Origin: Pseudomonadota bacterium
GTDB taxonomy: Bacteria; Pseudomonadota; Alphaproteobacteria; Rhodobacterales; Rhodobacteraceae
Assembly (NCBI GenBank): GCA_021845805.1
Contig: JAJZVD010000017.1
Span: 1 to 55,964 of the forward strand
Direction: 5' to 3'
Length of the DNA stretch: 55,964 nt
Under the pieces are notes generated by a model. That model ran no database searches. It was not told the DNA's origin and saw nothing but the letters and a program-made list of their open reading frames with translations. A program made the position numbers and the translations under genes. Of the stretch, positions 43,290-52,114 are shown in pieces (positions within the stretch are counted from its first letter, which is position 1; each line of letters opens with the position of its first letter).

Positions 43290-43317
43290 AAAAAAAGCGG
43301 GAGCCTTCGGCCCCCGC
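43290..43317 (-). terminator. Intrinsic terminator of the VPLPA-CTERM gene
   Basis: The stem 43297-43305 with 43309-43317 (GCGGGAGCC/GGCCCCCGC, one A-C mismatch) is followed on the minus strand by seven T residues (A43290-A43296 on plus). It lies 23 bases after the stop of the VPLPA-CTERM gene. Confidence 0.75.
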
Positions 43318-43339
43318 AGCACTGGTTACCAGGAACGCC

Positions 43340-43885
43340 TCAGGCCGTCTTGCGGCGACGCAGCGCGGCGAAGCCACCGAAAGCCGTTAGCAGCAGCACA
43401 CCCGCCGCCGGAACCGGAACGGCACCGATGCCCGGCCCGCCGAGCGACCGGGACGAGAGCTGGGCAAAGGCCCCGCCACTGCCGAACGGCGACAGCACCG
43501 TGGTGCCGGTGATCGTGTAGGTCCCCGCGCCCAGCATGATCTCGCCATGGCTCCAGAGGCTGGAGGAATAGGCGAAGGCCGGGTCGGTCGTGCGGGTCGT
43601 GCCATCGTCGCAGGTACCATCGTAGAACGGCACGCTGGTGTTGCCGATGTTGGTCCCGTTCACGGCAAAGGCGAACTGGTCGCCCGCGCAATAGGCATCG
43701 GTCACGGCGAAATAGGCCGGGCCCGCGATCGTGAAGGTGAAGTCGTCGCTCCAGGACGAGCCGACATCGCCGAAACTGAAGGGCTGCCAGCCGGTGTCGA
43801 GCCCGAGCGAGAGAGCCGAGGCCGAAGTCGACATGCTTGCAGCGGTTGCCAGGGCAATCGCCGCGGCCGCAAGTTTGATCTTCAT
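43340..43885 (-). CDS. VPLPA-CTERM sorting domain protein, secreted
   Basis: A 181-aa protein with a signal peptide (MKIKLAAAAIALATAASMST to about residue 25) and a C-terminal VPLPA-CTERM tail: VPVPAAGVLLL (about 156), a hydrophobic helix, then RRRKTA. Such tails are recognised by exosortase-type enzymes and anchor or release surface proteins. The middle region, with an FTFTIAGPAYFAVTD stretch and Gly/Thr-rich strands, is unassigned. Ribosome site AGGAGGG lies upstream of the ATG at 43885. Cognate exosortase is not in this window. Confidence 0.85.
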   Translation of the reverse strand: MKIKLAAAAIALATAASMSTSASALSLGLDTGWQPFSFGDVGSSWSDDFTFTIAGPAYFAVTDAYCAGDQFAFAVNGTNIGNTSVPFYDGTCDDGTTRTTDPAFAYSSSLWSHGEIMLGAGTYTITGTTVLSPFGSGGAFAQLSSRSLGGPGIGAVPVPAAGVLLLTAFGGFAALRRRKTA

Positions 43886-44218
43886 GGTGCAAATCCCTCC
43901 TGAGTTGGGTAGGCTTGGTTCAAGTCGCGCTTTCCTCTGGGTCATGCCCAGCCCTTGCCCCATGTCTGCCACAGATTTGCCTCACGGAAAATTGATTTCT
44001 GCACGCGACGATGTTTCCGCGGCGTTAACATCCCGTTTCCATTTCGCGCGGGGCTGCAGGTTCGGAACCGGCAGGATGCCCGCGGCGCTTGGCTGCGGCC
44101 TGCGGCCCCGCCCGAACCGCGCGCAAGGCCGCAGGGCAGGGCGATCCGAAACGCTTGCAGGCAGAACGCCGTACTTCTGCCCGATTATCCGGCAAGAAAC
44201 GGCGGCGGGAGGAGCCGC
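43886..44218. other. Gap between VPLPA-CTERM gene and H-lectin gene (333 bases)
   Basis: No gene is supported here. It must contain the two divergent promoters. The VPLPA ribosome site is at 43897-43904, and a GGAGG for the lectin gene at 44207-44213. The part near 43990-44045 is less GC-rich (TTGATTTCTGCACG). I see no repeat or conserved hairpin worth naming. Confidence 0.4.
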
Positions 44219-44566
44219 ATGATCGTCGTCAAGGGGCGCATTGCGATCCGGCAGGGATCAACCGTGCTGTTTTCGGATTACGAGAATGGCGGGCCGATGT
44301 GGGCCGACACCGGCCCGCGCGCGGCGCGGGTGGCCGTGTGCTTTCCCGAACCGTATCTTCACCCGCCTGCGGTGATGGTGGGCATCTCGATGTGGGACAT
44401 CGACGGCCAGACCAACCAGCGCGCCGACATCCGCGCCGAAGAGGTGACGGAAACCGGCTTTGATCTGGTGTTCCGCACCTGGGGCGATACCCGTGTTGCG
44501 CGCATCCGCGCCGACTGGACCGCGCTGGGCGCGGTGCGAGACGATGACGACTGGGATGTGCGCTGA
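44219..44566 (+). CDS. H-type lectin domain protein
   Basis: A 115-aa protein with the H-type lectin pattern: FSDYENGGPMW near 18-28, VCFPEPYLHPPAVMVGI, SMWDIDGQTNQRADIRAEEV, and the ending GFDLVFRTWGDTRVARIRADW. H-type lectins bind N-acetylgalactosamine or other sugars. No signal peptide is seen, so it may be cytoplasmic or exported otherwise. The ATG at 44219 has GGAGGA upstream. It converges with prs. Confidence 0.8.
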   Translation: MIVVKGRIAIRQGSTVLFSDYENGGPMWADTGPRAARVAVCFPEPYLHPPAVMVGISMWDIDGQTNQRADIRAEEVTETGFDLVFRTWGDTRVARIRADWTALGAVRDDDDWDVR

Positions 44567-44571
44567 CCCGT

Positions 44572-45591
44572 TCAGCTGCGCGCGTACATGCCTTCGTAGA
44601 TCGGCACCAGCGTATCCACCTCGAACAGCGACGACACTGAGGTGCCGTTCCAGATGTTCAGGATGGCCTGCGCGAACATCGGCGCGGTCGGCACGATGCG
44701 GATGTTCGGCGCCTTCTTGACCGCGTCGGTCGGCTCGATCGAGTCGGTGATGACCAGGCTTTTCAGCTTGGAATTCGTCACCCGTTCGACCGCGGGGCCC
44801 GATAGCACGCCATGAGTGATATAGGCATGCACTTCCTTGGCGCCGTTCTCGATCAAGAGGTCGGCGGCCTTCACCAGCGTGCCGGCCGTATCGCAGATGT
44901 CGTCCACGATGATGCAGGTCTGCCCCGAGACATCGCCGATCACCGTCATTTCGGCCACCTCGCCCGGGCGCACCCGGCGCTTGTCGACGATCGCCAGACC
45001 GCAGCCGATCCGCTGGGCAAGATCGCGCGCGCGGCCCACGCCGCCCACGTCGGGCGACACCACGGTGACGCCTTGCAGCTGGCCCTTGAAGTGGTGCTCG
45101 ATGTCCAGCGCGAAGACCGGCGCGGCATAGAGGTTGTCCACCGGGATGTCGAAGAAGCCCTGGATCTGCGCGGCATGCAGGTCCAGCGTCAGCACGCGCT
45201 CGATCCCGGCCTGGGCGATCAGGTTCGCCACCAGCTTGGCGCTGATCGGCGTCCGCGCCTTGGTGCGCCGATCCTGCCGGGCATAGCCGAAATAGGGGAT
45301 GACCGCGGTGATCCGCTGTGCCGACGACCGGCGCAGCGCATCGGCGATGATCAGCAGTTCCATCAGGTTGTCGTTCGCGGGATTCGACGTGGACTGGATG
45401 ATGAACATGTCCTCGCCCCGGACGTTCTCGAACACCTCGACGAAGATTTCCTGATCGTTGAAGCGTTCGACCCGCGCGTCCACCAGCCCGACCGACATGC
45501 CGCGATGCATCGACATGCGGCGCGCGATGGCCTGCGCCAGCGGCCGGTTCGCATTGCCAGAGATCAGTTTCGGTTCGCTCATGGCGGGCAT
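44572..45591 (-). CDS. prs: Ribose-phosphate pyrophosphokinase
   Basis: A 339-aa PRPP synthetase with the PRPP-binding signature [14 protein letters not shown] and the ATP-binding [12 protein letters not shown] segment, plus [17 protein letters not shown]. It makes PRPP from ribose 5-phosphate and ATP for nucleotide, His and Trp synthesis. The ATG at 45591 follows AAAGGA at about 7 bases spacing; 45582 (MSEPKL) is a second in-frame ATG. Confidence 0.95.
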   Translation of the reverse strand: MPAMSEPKLISGNANRPLAQAIARRMSMHRGMSVGLVDARVERFNDQEIFVEVFENVRGEDMFIIQSTSNPANDNLMELLIIADALRRSSAQRITAVIPYFGYARQDRRTKARTPISAKLVANLIAQAGIERVLTLDLHAAQIQGFFDIPVDNLYAAPVFALDIEHHFKGQLQGVTVVSPDVGGVGRARDLAQRIGCGLAIVDKRRVRPGEVAEMTVIGDVSGQTCIIVDDICDTAGTLVKAADLLIENGAKEVHAYITHGVLSGPAVERVTNSKLKSLVITDSIEPTDAVKKAPNIRIVPTAPMFAQAILNIWNGTSVSSLFEVDTLVPIYEGMYARS

Positions 45592-45632
45592 GGGGAAATC
45601 CTTTGCAGGGCGAAGGGGGCGGATTCGAAAAG

Positions 45633-45660
45633 TTGACACCGCTTATCACCCGTCTACGGT
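45633..45660 (+). promoter_or_regulatory. Possible promoter of the isomerase gene
   Basis: TTGACA (45633-45638) and TACGGT (45655-45660) are 16 bases apart, 33 bases before the isomerase ATG at 45694. The -10 match is poor. Confidence 0.4.
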
Positions 45661-45693
45661 CTTGCAAACCGCGACGGGAAGGAAACGCAGAGA

Positions 45694-46293
45694 ATGACCC
45701 AGATCGACTACTACTTTTCAACCCAGTCGCCCTTCACCTATCTGGCCGGCACCCGGCTCGAGGAGATCGCCGCGCGGGCCGGGGCGGGCATCAGCTACAA
45801 GCCGGTCGACATCCTCGCGCTCTTTACCCGCACCGGGGGGCAATCGCCGAAGGATCGCCATCCCAGCCGACAGGAATACCGCTTGCAGGAACTGCGGCGA
45901 CAGGCGGCGAAGCTTGCCATGCCCATCACCCTGCGCCCGGCCTACTTTCCGGTGAACACGGCGCCGTCGTCCTATGCGATCATCGCGGCGCAGGCGCAGG
46001 GGGGCGGCGACCTTGGGGCGCTGGTGCACGGCTTCACCCGCGCCGTCTGGGCCGAGGACCGCGACATCGCCGATGACGCCGTGATCCGCGATGTGCTGTC
46101 CCATGCCGGGTTCGACCCCAAGCTGGCCGATTCCGGCCTGCTTCTGGGCGCGGAAACCTACATGCGCAACCTGGAAGAGGCCGTGGCGCGCGGCGTCTTC
46201 GGGGCCCCGTTCTACATCTGCGACGATGGCGAGAAGTTCTGGGGCCAGGACCGGCTGGAGGATCTGGATCTGCATCTTCAGGGCCGTCTGTGA
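45694..46293 (+). CDS. 2-hydroxychromene-2-carboxylate isomerase/DsbA-like thioredoxin-fold protein
   Basis: A 199-aa protein of the HCCA isomerase/kappa-GST type. It starts YYFSTQSPFTYLAG, matching the FSPxSPxxYL of these enzymes, and has VFGAPFYICDDGEKFWGQDRL near the C-terminus. These are glutathione-dependent isomerases in aromatic degradation, but many homologues have unknown substrates. It is coupled to the next gene (GTGA overlap). Confidence 0.85.
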   Translation: MTQIDYYFSTQSPFTYLAGTRLEEIAARAGAGISYKPVDILALFTRTGGQSPKDRHPSRQEYRLQELRRQAAKLAMPITLRPAYFPVNTAPSSYAIIAAQAQGGGDLGALVHGFTRAVWAEDRDIADDAVIRDVLSHAGFDPKLADSGLLLGAETYMRNLEEAVARGVFGAPFYICDDGEKFWGQDRLEDLDLHLQGRL

Positions 46294-47060
46294 GCCTGCG
46301 CCACTACGGCCACGGGCCTCTGGCGGCGCTTGCGCTGCACTGCTCGCTGGCCCATGCCGGGGAATGGTCGGCCCTGGGGGTGGCGCTGGACGACCTGCTG
46401 ACGATCACCGCCTGCGACCTTCCGGGGCACGGCCGCGCCGCCGACTGGGTGCCGGGAACCGACCTTGGCCATGCGGCGCTGGCGGTGGCCGAGGCGGCGC
46501 TGCCGCCGGGGCGGGTGGACGTGATCGGGCATTCCTTCGGCGGCGGCGTGGCGCTGCGGCTGGCGCTGGCCCATCCCGGCCGCGTGCGGCGGCTGGTGCT
46601 GATCGAGCCCACGATCTTCGCCGCCGCCGACCGCGCCGCGCGGGCCGCGCTGGCGCGCGCGCAGGACCCCTATGAGGCCGCGCTTGCCGCCGGGCGCGCC
46701 GAGGACGCGGCCGAGGCGTTCCTGTCCCTCTGGGGCACCGGCCTGCCGTGGGACGTGCTGCCTGCGCCGCAGCGCAGCTACATTGCCGCGCGCATCCACC
46801 TGATCCGCGCCGCAGGCCCGATGCTGACCGAGGACAACGCCGGGATGCTGGCGCCGGGGCGGCTGGAAGGGCTGGCGGTGCCGGTGCTGATCCTGGACGG
46901 CGGCGCCTCGCCCCCGATCGTGGGGACGATTGCCGCCGCGCTGGGCGTCCGCCTGCCGCAGGCGCGGCGCGTCACGGTGCCGGACGCGGGCCACATGCTG
47001 CCCGTGACCCATGCCGCCGCGGTGGCGGGGGCGATCCGCGCCTTCCTCAGCCCCGGATGA
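46290..47060 (+). CDS. Alpha/beta fold hydrolase
   Basis: A 256-aa alpha/beta hydrolase with nucleophile elbow GHSFGG near 75-80, preceded by LPGHGRAADW and followed by a VPVLILDGGASPP strand with acid and a GHMLPVTH His near the C-terminus. Substrate unknown. It starts with GTG at 46290 overlapping the isomerase stop. Its 3' end overlaps the 3' end of the convergent aldolase gene by 14 bases (47047-47060). Confidence 0.85.
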   Translation: MSLRHYGHGPLAALALHCSLAHAGEWSALGVALDDLLTITACDLPGHGRAADWVPGTDLGHAALAVAEAALPPGRVDVIGHSFGGGVALRLALAHPGRVRRLVLIEPTIFAAADRAARAALARAQDPYEAALAAGRAEDAAEAFLSLWGTGLPWDVLPAPQRSYIAARIHLIRAAGPMLTEDNAGMLAPGRLEGLAVPVLILDGGASPPIVGTIAAALGVRLPQARRVTVPDAGHMLPVTHAAAVAGAIRAFLSPG

Positions 47061-48099
47061 GGGCCAGGAAGCGGTCGACGTCTTCCGCCGTGGTGGACCA
47101 CGAGGCGACGAAGCGCGCGGGCAGGGGCGTGGCCGGATCGCCCGTCATCGCGGTATCGGTGCCGAAGATGTAATAGGCCGCGCCCTCGGCGCGGGCGCGG
47201 GCATGGGCGGCGCGCGGCAGGGTGGCGAACATCAGGTTCGCGGCGGGCGGCGCCTCGAGCGCGCAGCCGGGGGTGGCCGCGATGCCCGCGGCCAGCCGCT
47301 GGCCCACGGCATTGGCCTGTGCGGCCAGCCGCAGCCAGAGACCGTCCTCCATGTAGGCGGCCATCTGCGCCGACAGGTAGCGGTGCTTGGAAAACAGATG
47401 CCCCGCCCGCTTGCGGCGCAGCTCGAATTCCCAGGCCTTGGCGGGATCGAAGATCACCACCGCCTCCACCCCCATCAGCCCGTTCTTGGTGCCCCCGAAC
47501 GACACCACGTCGACCCCCGCCTTCCAGGTCATCTCGGCCGGGGTGGCGCCGGTGGCCACCAGCGCGTTGGCAAAGCGCGCGCCATCCAGATGCACCGGCA
47601 GCCCGTATGCCTTGGCCACCGCGGCCAGCGCCGCGACCTCGGCCGCGGTGTAGGCGGTGCCCTTCTCGGTGATGTTGGTCAGGCTGACCATGCCGCGCTG
47701 CACGTTGTGCACCCCGCCTAGCGCCGCGCCCGCCAGCGCCGCGTCAAGGCCCGCCGGCGTCATCTTGCCCGCGGCCCCGTCCACCAGCACCAGCTTGGCG
47801 CCCGCGGTGTAGAATTCCGGCGCGCCGCATTCGTCCTCGGCAATATGTGCGCTGCGGTGGCAGAACACGCTGGCCCAGGGCGGACAGAACAGCGCGAGCG
47901 CCAGCGAATTGGCCGTGGTTCCGGTGGCGACCAGATAGACCGCGGCCTCGGGGGCCTCGAAGGCCGTGCGGATCGCGGCGCGCACCTCGGCCATGATCGC
48001 ATCGTTGCCATAGGGCATGGCATAGCCCGCGTTCGCGCGCGCAAGCGCGGCCATGACCTCGGGCGCGACCGGGGCCGCATTGTCGGACACGAAGAACAT
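47047..48099 (-). CDS. ltaE: Low-specificity L-threonine aldolase
   Basis: A 350-aa PLP enzyme with FVSDNAAPVAPEVMAA at the start, the VHLDGARFANALV segment and PLP lysine in SFGGTKNGLMG, typical of threonine aldolase/beta-eliminating lyase. It cleaves L-threonine or allo-threonine to glycine and acetaldehyde. The ATG at 48099 shares a base with the YcgN stop (TGATG), so it is translationally coupled to it. Confidence 0.9.
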   Translation of the reverse strand: MFFVSDNAAPVAPEVMAALARANAGYAMPYGNDAIMAEVRAAIRTAFEAPEAAVYLVATGTTANSLALALFCPPWASVFCHRSAHIAEDECGAPEFYTAGAKLVLVDGAAGKMTPAGLDAALAGAALGGVHNVQRGMVSLTNITEKGTAYTAAEVAALAAVAKAYGLPVHLDGARFANALVATGATPAEMTWKAGVDVVSFGGTKNGLMGVEAVVIFDPAKAWEFELRRKRAGHLFSKHRYLSAQMAAYMEDGLWLRLAAQANAVGQRLAAGIAATPGCALEAPPAANLMFATLPRAAHARARAEGAAYYIFGTDTAMTGDPATPLPARFVASWSTTAEDVDRFLALIRG

Positions 48100-48554
48100 C
48101 AGGGCTCCCCTTCGATGATGTAGTCTTCCCATTCGTCTTCCGGCACCTCGAACTCGGGCACCGTCCAGCCGCGTACCGACTGGCCCGCGGCATGAACGCT
48201 TTCCGGGTCGCCGGTCAGCAGCGGATGCCAGTCGGGCAGCGGCGCACCCTCGTGCAGGAGCTTGTAGGCGCAGGTCGAGGGCAGCCAGTAGGCCACCTTG
48301 GCGATGGTTTTCGGCGTCAGCACCACGCATTCGGGCACGAACTGCTTGCGGATCGGATATTGCGCGCAGCGGCAGCTTTCGCCGTCGAGCAGGCGGCAGG
48401 CGACGCGGGTGAAGGCGACCTCGCCCGTGTCCTCGTCTTCCAGCTTGTTCAGGCAGCATTTGCCGCAGCCGTCGCACAGCGCCTCCCATTCCGGCGGGGT
48501 CAGCGCGGTCAGCGGCAGGTCCCAGAAGCGGGGGCGGAGGCGGGGCGATTTCAT
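48099..48554 (-). CDS. YcgN-family cysteine cluster protein (UPF0260)
   Basis: A 151-aa protein with CDGCGKCCLNKLED at about 27-40, C(R)CAQYP and CAYKLL, the cysteine cluster of the YkgJ/YcgN group (UPF0260), probably iron- or zinc-binding. Function unknown. It overlaps the 5' part of the aldolase operon. The ATG at 48554 gives the normal start RPRFWDLPLTALTPPEWEAL. It is downstream of ribF on the same strand. Confidence 0.85.
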   Translation of the reverse strand: MKSPRLRPRFWDLPLTALTPPEWEALCDGCGKCCLNKLEDEDTGEVAFTRVACRLLDGESCRCAQYPIRKQFVPECVVLTPKTIAKVAYWLPSTCAYKLLHEGAPLPDWHPLLTGDPESVHAAGQSVRGWTVPEFEVPEDEWEDYIIEGEP

Positions 48555-48603
48555 GGCGGCGACAGTGGCGCGATGCGCGGGGAAAGGGAAGGGGCCATGC
48601 CGG

Positions 48604-49530
48604 TCAGAGCGTGGCCAGGATCTCGCGCGCGCGGGTGCAGTCGTCATCCATCTGGGTGACCAGCGCGGGCAGGCTGGTGAAGGCCAGTTCGGGGCGCAGG
48701 AAGTCGATCAGCGCGATCGACAGGTCGGCGCCGTAAAGATCGCCCGCGAAGTCGAACAGGAAGGTTTCCAGGTTCGGCGCGTTCACCCCGAAGGTGGGGC
48801 GCACCCCCAGGCTTGCCGCGCCGCCGTAGCTGCCGACATGCGGGCCGCTGAGCACATCGACCTTGACCGCATAGACGCCGAAGCGCGGCAGGTGCAGCCC
48901 CGCAAGGCTCATGTTGGCGGTGGGAAAGCCCAGGTCGCGGCCGCGCTTGTCGCCATGCAGCACGGGCCCCTCGATCCGGTGCCAGTGGCCGAGCATCCGC
49001 GCCGCGTCGCGGGGGCGGCCCTCGGTCAGGGACTGGCGGATGGCGGTGGACGAGATCTCGTCGTTCCCGTCTGCCACAAGGTCGGCGACGGTGACGCCGA
49101 AGCCAAGCTCTGCCCCCAGCGCCCGCAGGTCGGCCACGCTGCCCGCGCGGCCCTTGCCGAAGCAGAAATCGGCGCCGACGACGACATGGGCGACGCCAAG
49201 CCCCTGCGCCAGCACCTCGGTCGCGAAGGCGCGCGGCGTCAGCCCGGCCAGATCGCCGGTGAAGGGCAACTGGTAGATCCGCTGCACGCCCAGCTTTTCC
49301 AGCCGATGCGCCCGGGCCGCGGCGTTCATCAGGCGGAACGGCGGCGCCTCGGGGGAAAAGACCTGGCGGGGATGGGGCTCGAAGGTCACGACGCCCAGCG
49401 GCGCGTCTGCGGCGCGCGCCAGCCCGATCACCGCCTGGTGGCCCCGATGGACACCGTCGAAGTTGCCCATCGCCACCGATGCGCCGCGGTCGGCCGGGTC
49501 AAGCCCCTTCCATGTGGTGATGATCCGCAT
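48604..49530 (-). CDS. ribF: Bifunctional riboflavin kinase/FMN adenylyltransferase
   Basis: A 308-aa RibF with N-terminal FAD synthetase domain (GNFDGVHRGHQ near 21-31, then DFCFGKGR, EISSTAIRQSL) and C-terminal flavokinase domain (GRDLGFPTANM, LGVRPTFG, LETFLFDF). It converts riboflavin to FMN and FAD. Sits downstream of MaoC in a minus-strand operon MaoC-ribF-YcgN-ltaE. Confidence 0.94.
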   Translation of the reverse strand: MRIITTWKGLDPADRGASVAMGNFDGVHRGHQAVIGLARAADAPLGVVTFEPHPRQVFSPEAPPFRLMNAAARAHRLEKLGVQRIYQLPFTGDLAGLTPRAFATEVLAQGLGVAHVVVGADFCFGKGRAGSVADLRALGAELGFGVTVADLVADGNDEISSTAIRQSLTEGRPRDAARMLGHWHRIEGPVLHGDKRGRDLGFPTANMSLAGLHLPRFGVYAVKVDVLSGPHVGSYGGAASLGVRPTFGVNAPNLETFLFDFAGDLYGADLSIALIDFLRPELAFTSLPALVTQMDDDCTRAREILATL

Positions 49531-49557
49531 CGTCCCCCGGGGCGGGGGGGCCCGCCG

Positions 49558-50034
49558 TCAGTCGAATTTCCGGCTGGGCGCCAGCACCAGCGCCTCGCCC
49601 TTCAGCACGACCGTATCGCCCACAAGGCAGCGACAATCAAGGGTGACCCGCCGGCGGCCATGGTCGATGGACAGCACGCTGACCTCGGCCCGGACGGTGT
49701 CACCGGGGCGAACGGGGGCCATGAACCTCAGGCTTTGGCCCAGATAGACCGAGCCGTGCCCCGGAAGCTGTTCGCCGATCACCGCCGAGATCAGGCCCGC
49801 GGTCAGCATCCCGTGGGCGATGCGCCCCTCGAAGATCGTGTCGCGGGCATAGGCGTCATCCAGATGCACCGGGTTCCTGTCGGTCGAGACCTCGGCAAAC
49901 AGCGCGATGTCACGGTCGGTGATCTGCTTTTGCACATGGCGCGACATGCCGATTTCCAGATCCTCGATGCAGATCGTGCCGCGCGGCAGATTGTCTGTGG
50001 GGGTGTCGAACATCGGGGCGATTCCATCGGTCAT
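49558..50034 (-). CDS. MaoC-like hot-dog-fold dehydratase
   Basis: A 158-aa protein with DRNPVHLDDAYARDTIFEGR near 45-65 and IAHGMLTAGLISAVI, the MaoC/R-specific enoyl-CoA hydratase active-site pattern with Asp and His. It probably hydrates an enoyl-CoA. The start at 50034 (MTDGIAP) or 50013 (MFDTP) is uncertain; 50034 fits a promoter 35 bases upstream. It is upstream of ribF. Confidence 0.85.
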   Translation of the reverse strand: MTDGIAPMFDTPTDNLPRGTICIEDLEIGMSRHVQKQITDRDIALFAEVSTDRNPVHLDDAYARDTIFEGRIAHGMLTAGLISAVIGEQLPGHGSVYLGQSLRFMAPVRPGDTVRAEVSVLSIDHGRRRVTLDCRCLVGDTVVLKGEALVLAPSRKFD

Positions 50035-50075
50035 GCTGTGGCGCAGCATAGCGCGACGGAAAGTTGCGCGCAAGA

Positions 50076-50104
50076 ATATTATTCAAATGGGCCTGAATCT
50101 GCAA
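50076..50104 (-). promoter_or_regulatory. Sigma-70-type promoter for the MaoC-ribF-YcgN-ltaE unit
   Basis: On the minus strand TTGCAG (plus 50099-50104) and TAATAT (plus 50076-50081) are separated by 17 bases. The start would be near 50069, 35 bases before the 50034 ATG. Confidence 0.6.
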
Positions 50105-50136
50105 TTTTGATGCCAAACGCGGGCGGCGCCGGTGCA

Positions 50137-50185
50137 TGCGGGGGTTTCACACCCCCGCACCCCCGTGGGATATTTGCGGACAGAA
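50137..50185. repeat. Hairpin plus AT-rich tail, likely dispersed intergenic element
   Basis: TGCGGGGGT (50137-50145) pairs perfectly with ACCCCCGCA (50151-50159) around TTCAC, then CCCCCGTGGGATATTTGCGG and CAGAAAATGGGG. I recall this hairpin plus GGGATATTT-type tail as a frequent intergenic motif in Rhodobacterales. Whether it is repeated in this genome cannot be seen in the window. Confidence 0.5.
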
Positions 50186-50196
50186 AATGGGGGCGG

Positions 50197-51075
50197 TCAG
50201 CCGAGCCGGGGGAGGGTGTAGGTGGGCGTTATCTGCCGCGCGGCCAGCCAGTCTTGCAGGCGGCCGGGGTCGGGGGCCAGCGGATCGGGGCCGAAATCGG
50301 TCGCGTTGATCCCGCCCGAGACATAGATCGTGTCGATCCCCTCGGCCAGGCCGCCGCGCACGTCGGTGTCGATCCCGTCGCCCACCGCCAGCAGCCGATC
50401 GCCCGCACAGCCCAGATCGGCCAGGCGGCGGCGGGCCAGGTCATAGGCCGGGGCGTGCGGCTTGCCGAAATAGAGCGCGCGGCCCCCCATCGCCTCGTAA
50501 TCGCGGGCGAGCGCCCCTGCGCACCACAGCCGCTTGTCGCCGTAATCCACCACGATGTCGGGGTTGGCGCAGAGCATGGTCAACCCCAGCCCGTGCGCCG
50601 CGTGCAGGGTGGCTGCGTAGTCTTCGGGCGTCTCGGTCAGGTCATCGGCAAGCCCGGTGCAGATGATCCCCTCGGCCTCGGACAGGGGGACGCGGGTGAT
50701 GGTGGCCAGCGCCTCGGCCGGGGCGGCCTCGGTGAAGAAGCTGTCGTCCTTGGGGGCGCCGATGTGATGGACGCGGCGCCCCGCGAGGCCTGCCAGCATC
50801 GCTTCCTGCGTCGCATCGCCCGACGACACGACAAGATCGTAGGCGTCCTTCGGCACGCCCATCCGGTCGAGGTGGCGGGTGACGCTGGTCCAGGGGCGGG
50901 GGGCGTTGGTCAGGAGCACGACCCGCCCGCCGCCGCGGCGGAAGGCTTGCAGCGCGGCGACCGCGGCGGGATAGGGCGCGTGGCCGTTGTGCAGGCAGCC
51001 CCAGAGGTCGCACAGCAGGGCATCGTAGCCCGCGGCAATCTGGGACAGCGCGGTGATCGGGCGGGTCATGGGCAC
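50197..51075 (-). CDS. HAD-superfamily hydrolase, TIGR01459 type
   Basis: A 292-aa HAD-IIA (NagD/PGP-like) protein. It has CDLWGCLHNGHAPYP near 22-36 (DxWG instead of DxDG), LTNAPRP near 54-60, YFGKPHAPAYDLAR and the AVGDGIDTDVRGG acid motif. TIGR01459 proteins are associated with riboflavin/FAD-related loci in alphaproteobacteria; the substrate is unknown. MPMTR and MTR (51069) are alternative starts. Confidence 0.85.
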   Translation of the reverse strand: MPMTRPITALSQIAAGYDALLCDLWGCLHNGHAPYPAAVAALQAFRRGGGRVVLLTNAPRPWTSVTRHLDRMGVPKDAYDLVVSSGDATQEAMLAGLAGRRVHHIGAPKDDSFFTEAAPAEALATITRVPLSEAEGIICTGLADDLTETPEDYAATLHAAHGLGLTMLCANPDIVVDYGDKRLWCAGALARDYEAMGGRALYFGKPHAPAYDLARRRLADLGCAGDRLLAVGDGIDTDVRGGLAEGIDTIYVSGGINATDFGPDPLAPDPGRLQDWLAARQITPTYTLPRLG

Positions 51076-51118
51076 CTCGGGCAGGGCGGGGCGCGCCGGG
51101 CGGGCGCGCCCTGCGGGA

Positions 51119-52036
51119 TCAGAGCTTGAGCGACGGGATGATCTGCTTCTTCCGGCTCATGATGCCGGGCAGCACCACGGTGTCGCCGGTGACCTTGCAG
51201 CCGAACGAGGCCTCGGCCATCTGCTTCACCAGATCGTTCGGGACAAGCAGCGTGGCCTCTTCGTTCAGGATGTCGATGATGAACAGCAGCACCTGGTCGG
51301 CGCCGTCGTCCTTTGCCACCCCCGGCATGGCCGCCATCAGCGCGGCCTTGCGGTCCAGCAGCACCTTGGGCGCGGTGGTTTCCAGCACCGAGATGCGCAG
51401 TTCCTTGCCTGCGACGCTGTATTCCTTGCTGTCCATCCGCAGCAGCGCGGCATCCGAATAGGCGGACACGTCCGACTTCGCCTCGAACATCGCGGCGGCC
51501 AGATCGGGGATCGAGACGCCAAGCGCCTGGGCGATCTTCTCGGCCACGCGGCGGTCATGGTCGGTGGTGGTGGGCGAGCGGAATTCCAGGGTGTCGGACA
51601 GGATGCAGGACAGCATTGCGCCTAGCACCCCGCGCGGGGCGCGGCCGAGGTCGCTGCCGATCAGGTCGTGCATGATGGTGGCGGTGCAGGCCAGCGGGCG
51701 CATGGTGATGGCGATCGGCGATCGGGTCTTCAGCCCGCCGACCAGCATGTGGTGGTCGATGATCTCGGTCACCCGGGCGTCGTTGATCCCCGCGGGCAGC
51801 TCGGCCGGGTTGTTGGTGTCGACCACGACGCAGGTGTCATCGGGGGTCACATCGGCGATGATCGCGGGCTTTTCGAGCCCCCAGTGCTTCAGCACGAACT
51901 GGGCCTCGGTATTGGGCTCGCCCAGCAGGCAGGGCATGGCCGGGGTGCCCTTCACCTCTGACAGATACCACGCCCAGATGATGGGCGAGCCGGTCGAATC
52001 GGTGTCGGGGGCCTTGTGGCCGAAAACCTTGATCAT
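51119..52036 (-). CDS. ppaC: Manganese-dependent inorganic pyrophosphatase (family II)
   Basis: A 305-aa DHH-family protein. Metal ligands appear as FGHKAPDTDS at 5-14, VDTNNPAEL near 72-80, and IIDHHM near 91-96. The C-terminal part has SRKKQIIP. Hydrolyses PPi to phosphate, driving biosynthesis. Family II soluble pyrophosphatase in alphaproteobacteria is typical of Rhodobacterales. It is on the same strand as the HAD gene. Confidence 0.93.
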   Translation of the reverse strand: MIKVFGHKAPDTDSTGSPIIWAWYLSEVKGTPAMPCLLGEPNTEAQFVLKHWGLEKPAIIADVTPDDTCVVVDTNNPAELPAGINDARVTEIIDHHMLVGGLKTRSPIAITMRPLACTATIMHDLIGSDLGRAPRGVLGAMLSCILSDTLEFRSPTTTDHDRRVAEKIAQALGVSIPDLAAAMFEAKSDVSAYSDAALLRMDSKEYSVAGKELRISVLETTAPKVLLDRKAALMAAMPGVAKDDGADQVLLFIIDILNEEATLLVPNDLVKQMAEASFGCKVTGDTVVLPGIMSRKKQIIPSLKL

Positions 52037-52114
52037 GAGCAGCGTTCCGTTCAGGAAGGGGAAATCGCGCGCCTTATACGGGCTGGCGGCGGGGTTGTCA
52101 CGCGGGCGGGCCGA

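Noticed and set aside
49531..49557. Riboswitch (FMN) upstream of ribF
   Set aside because: Only 27 bases separate MaoC from ribF on the minus strand, and no RFN-like fold can fit there.
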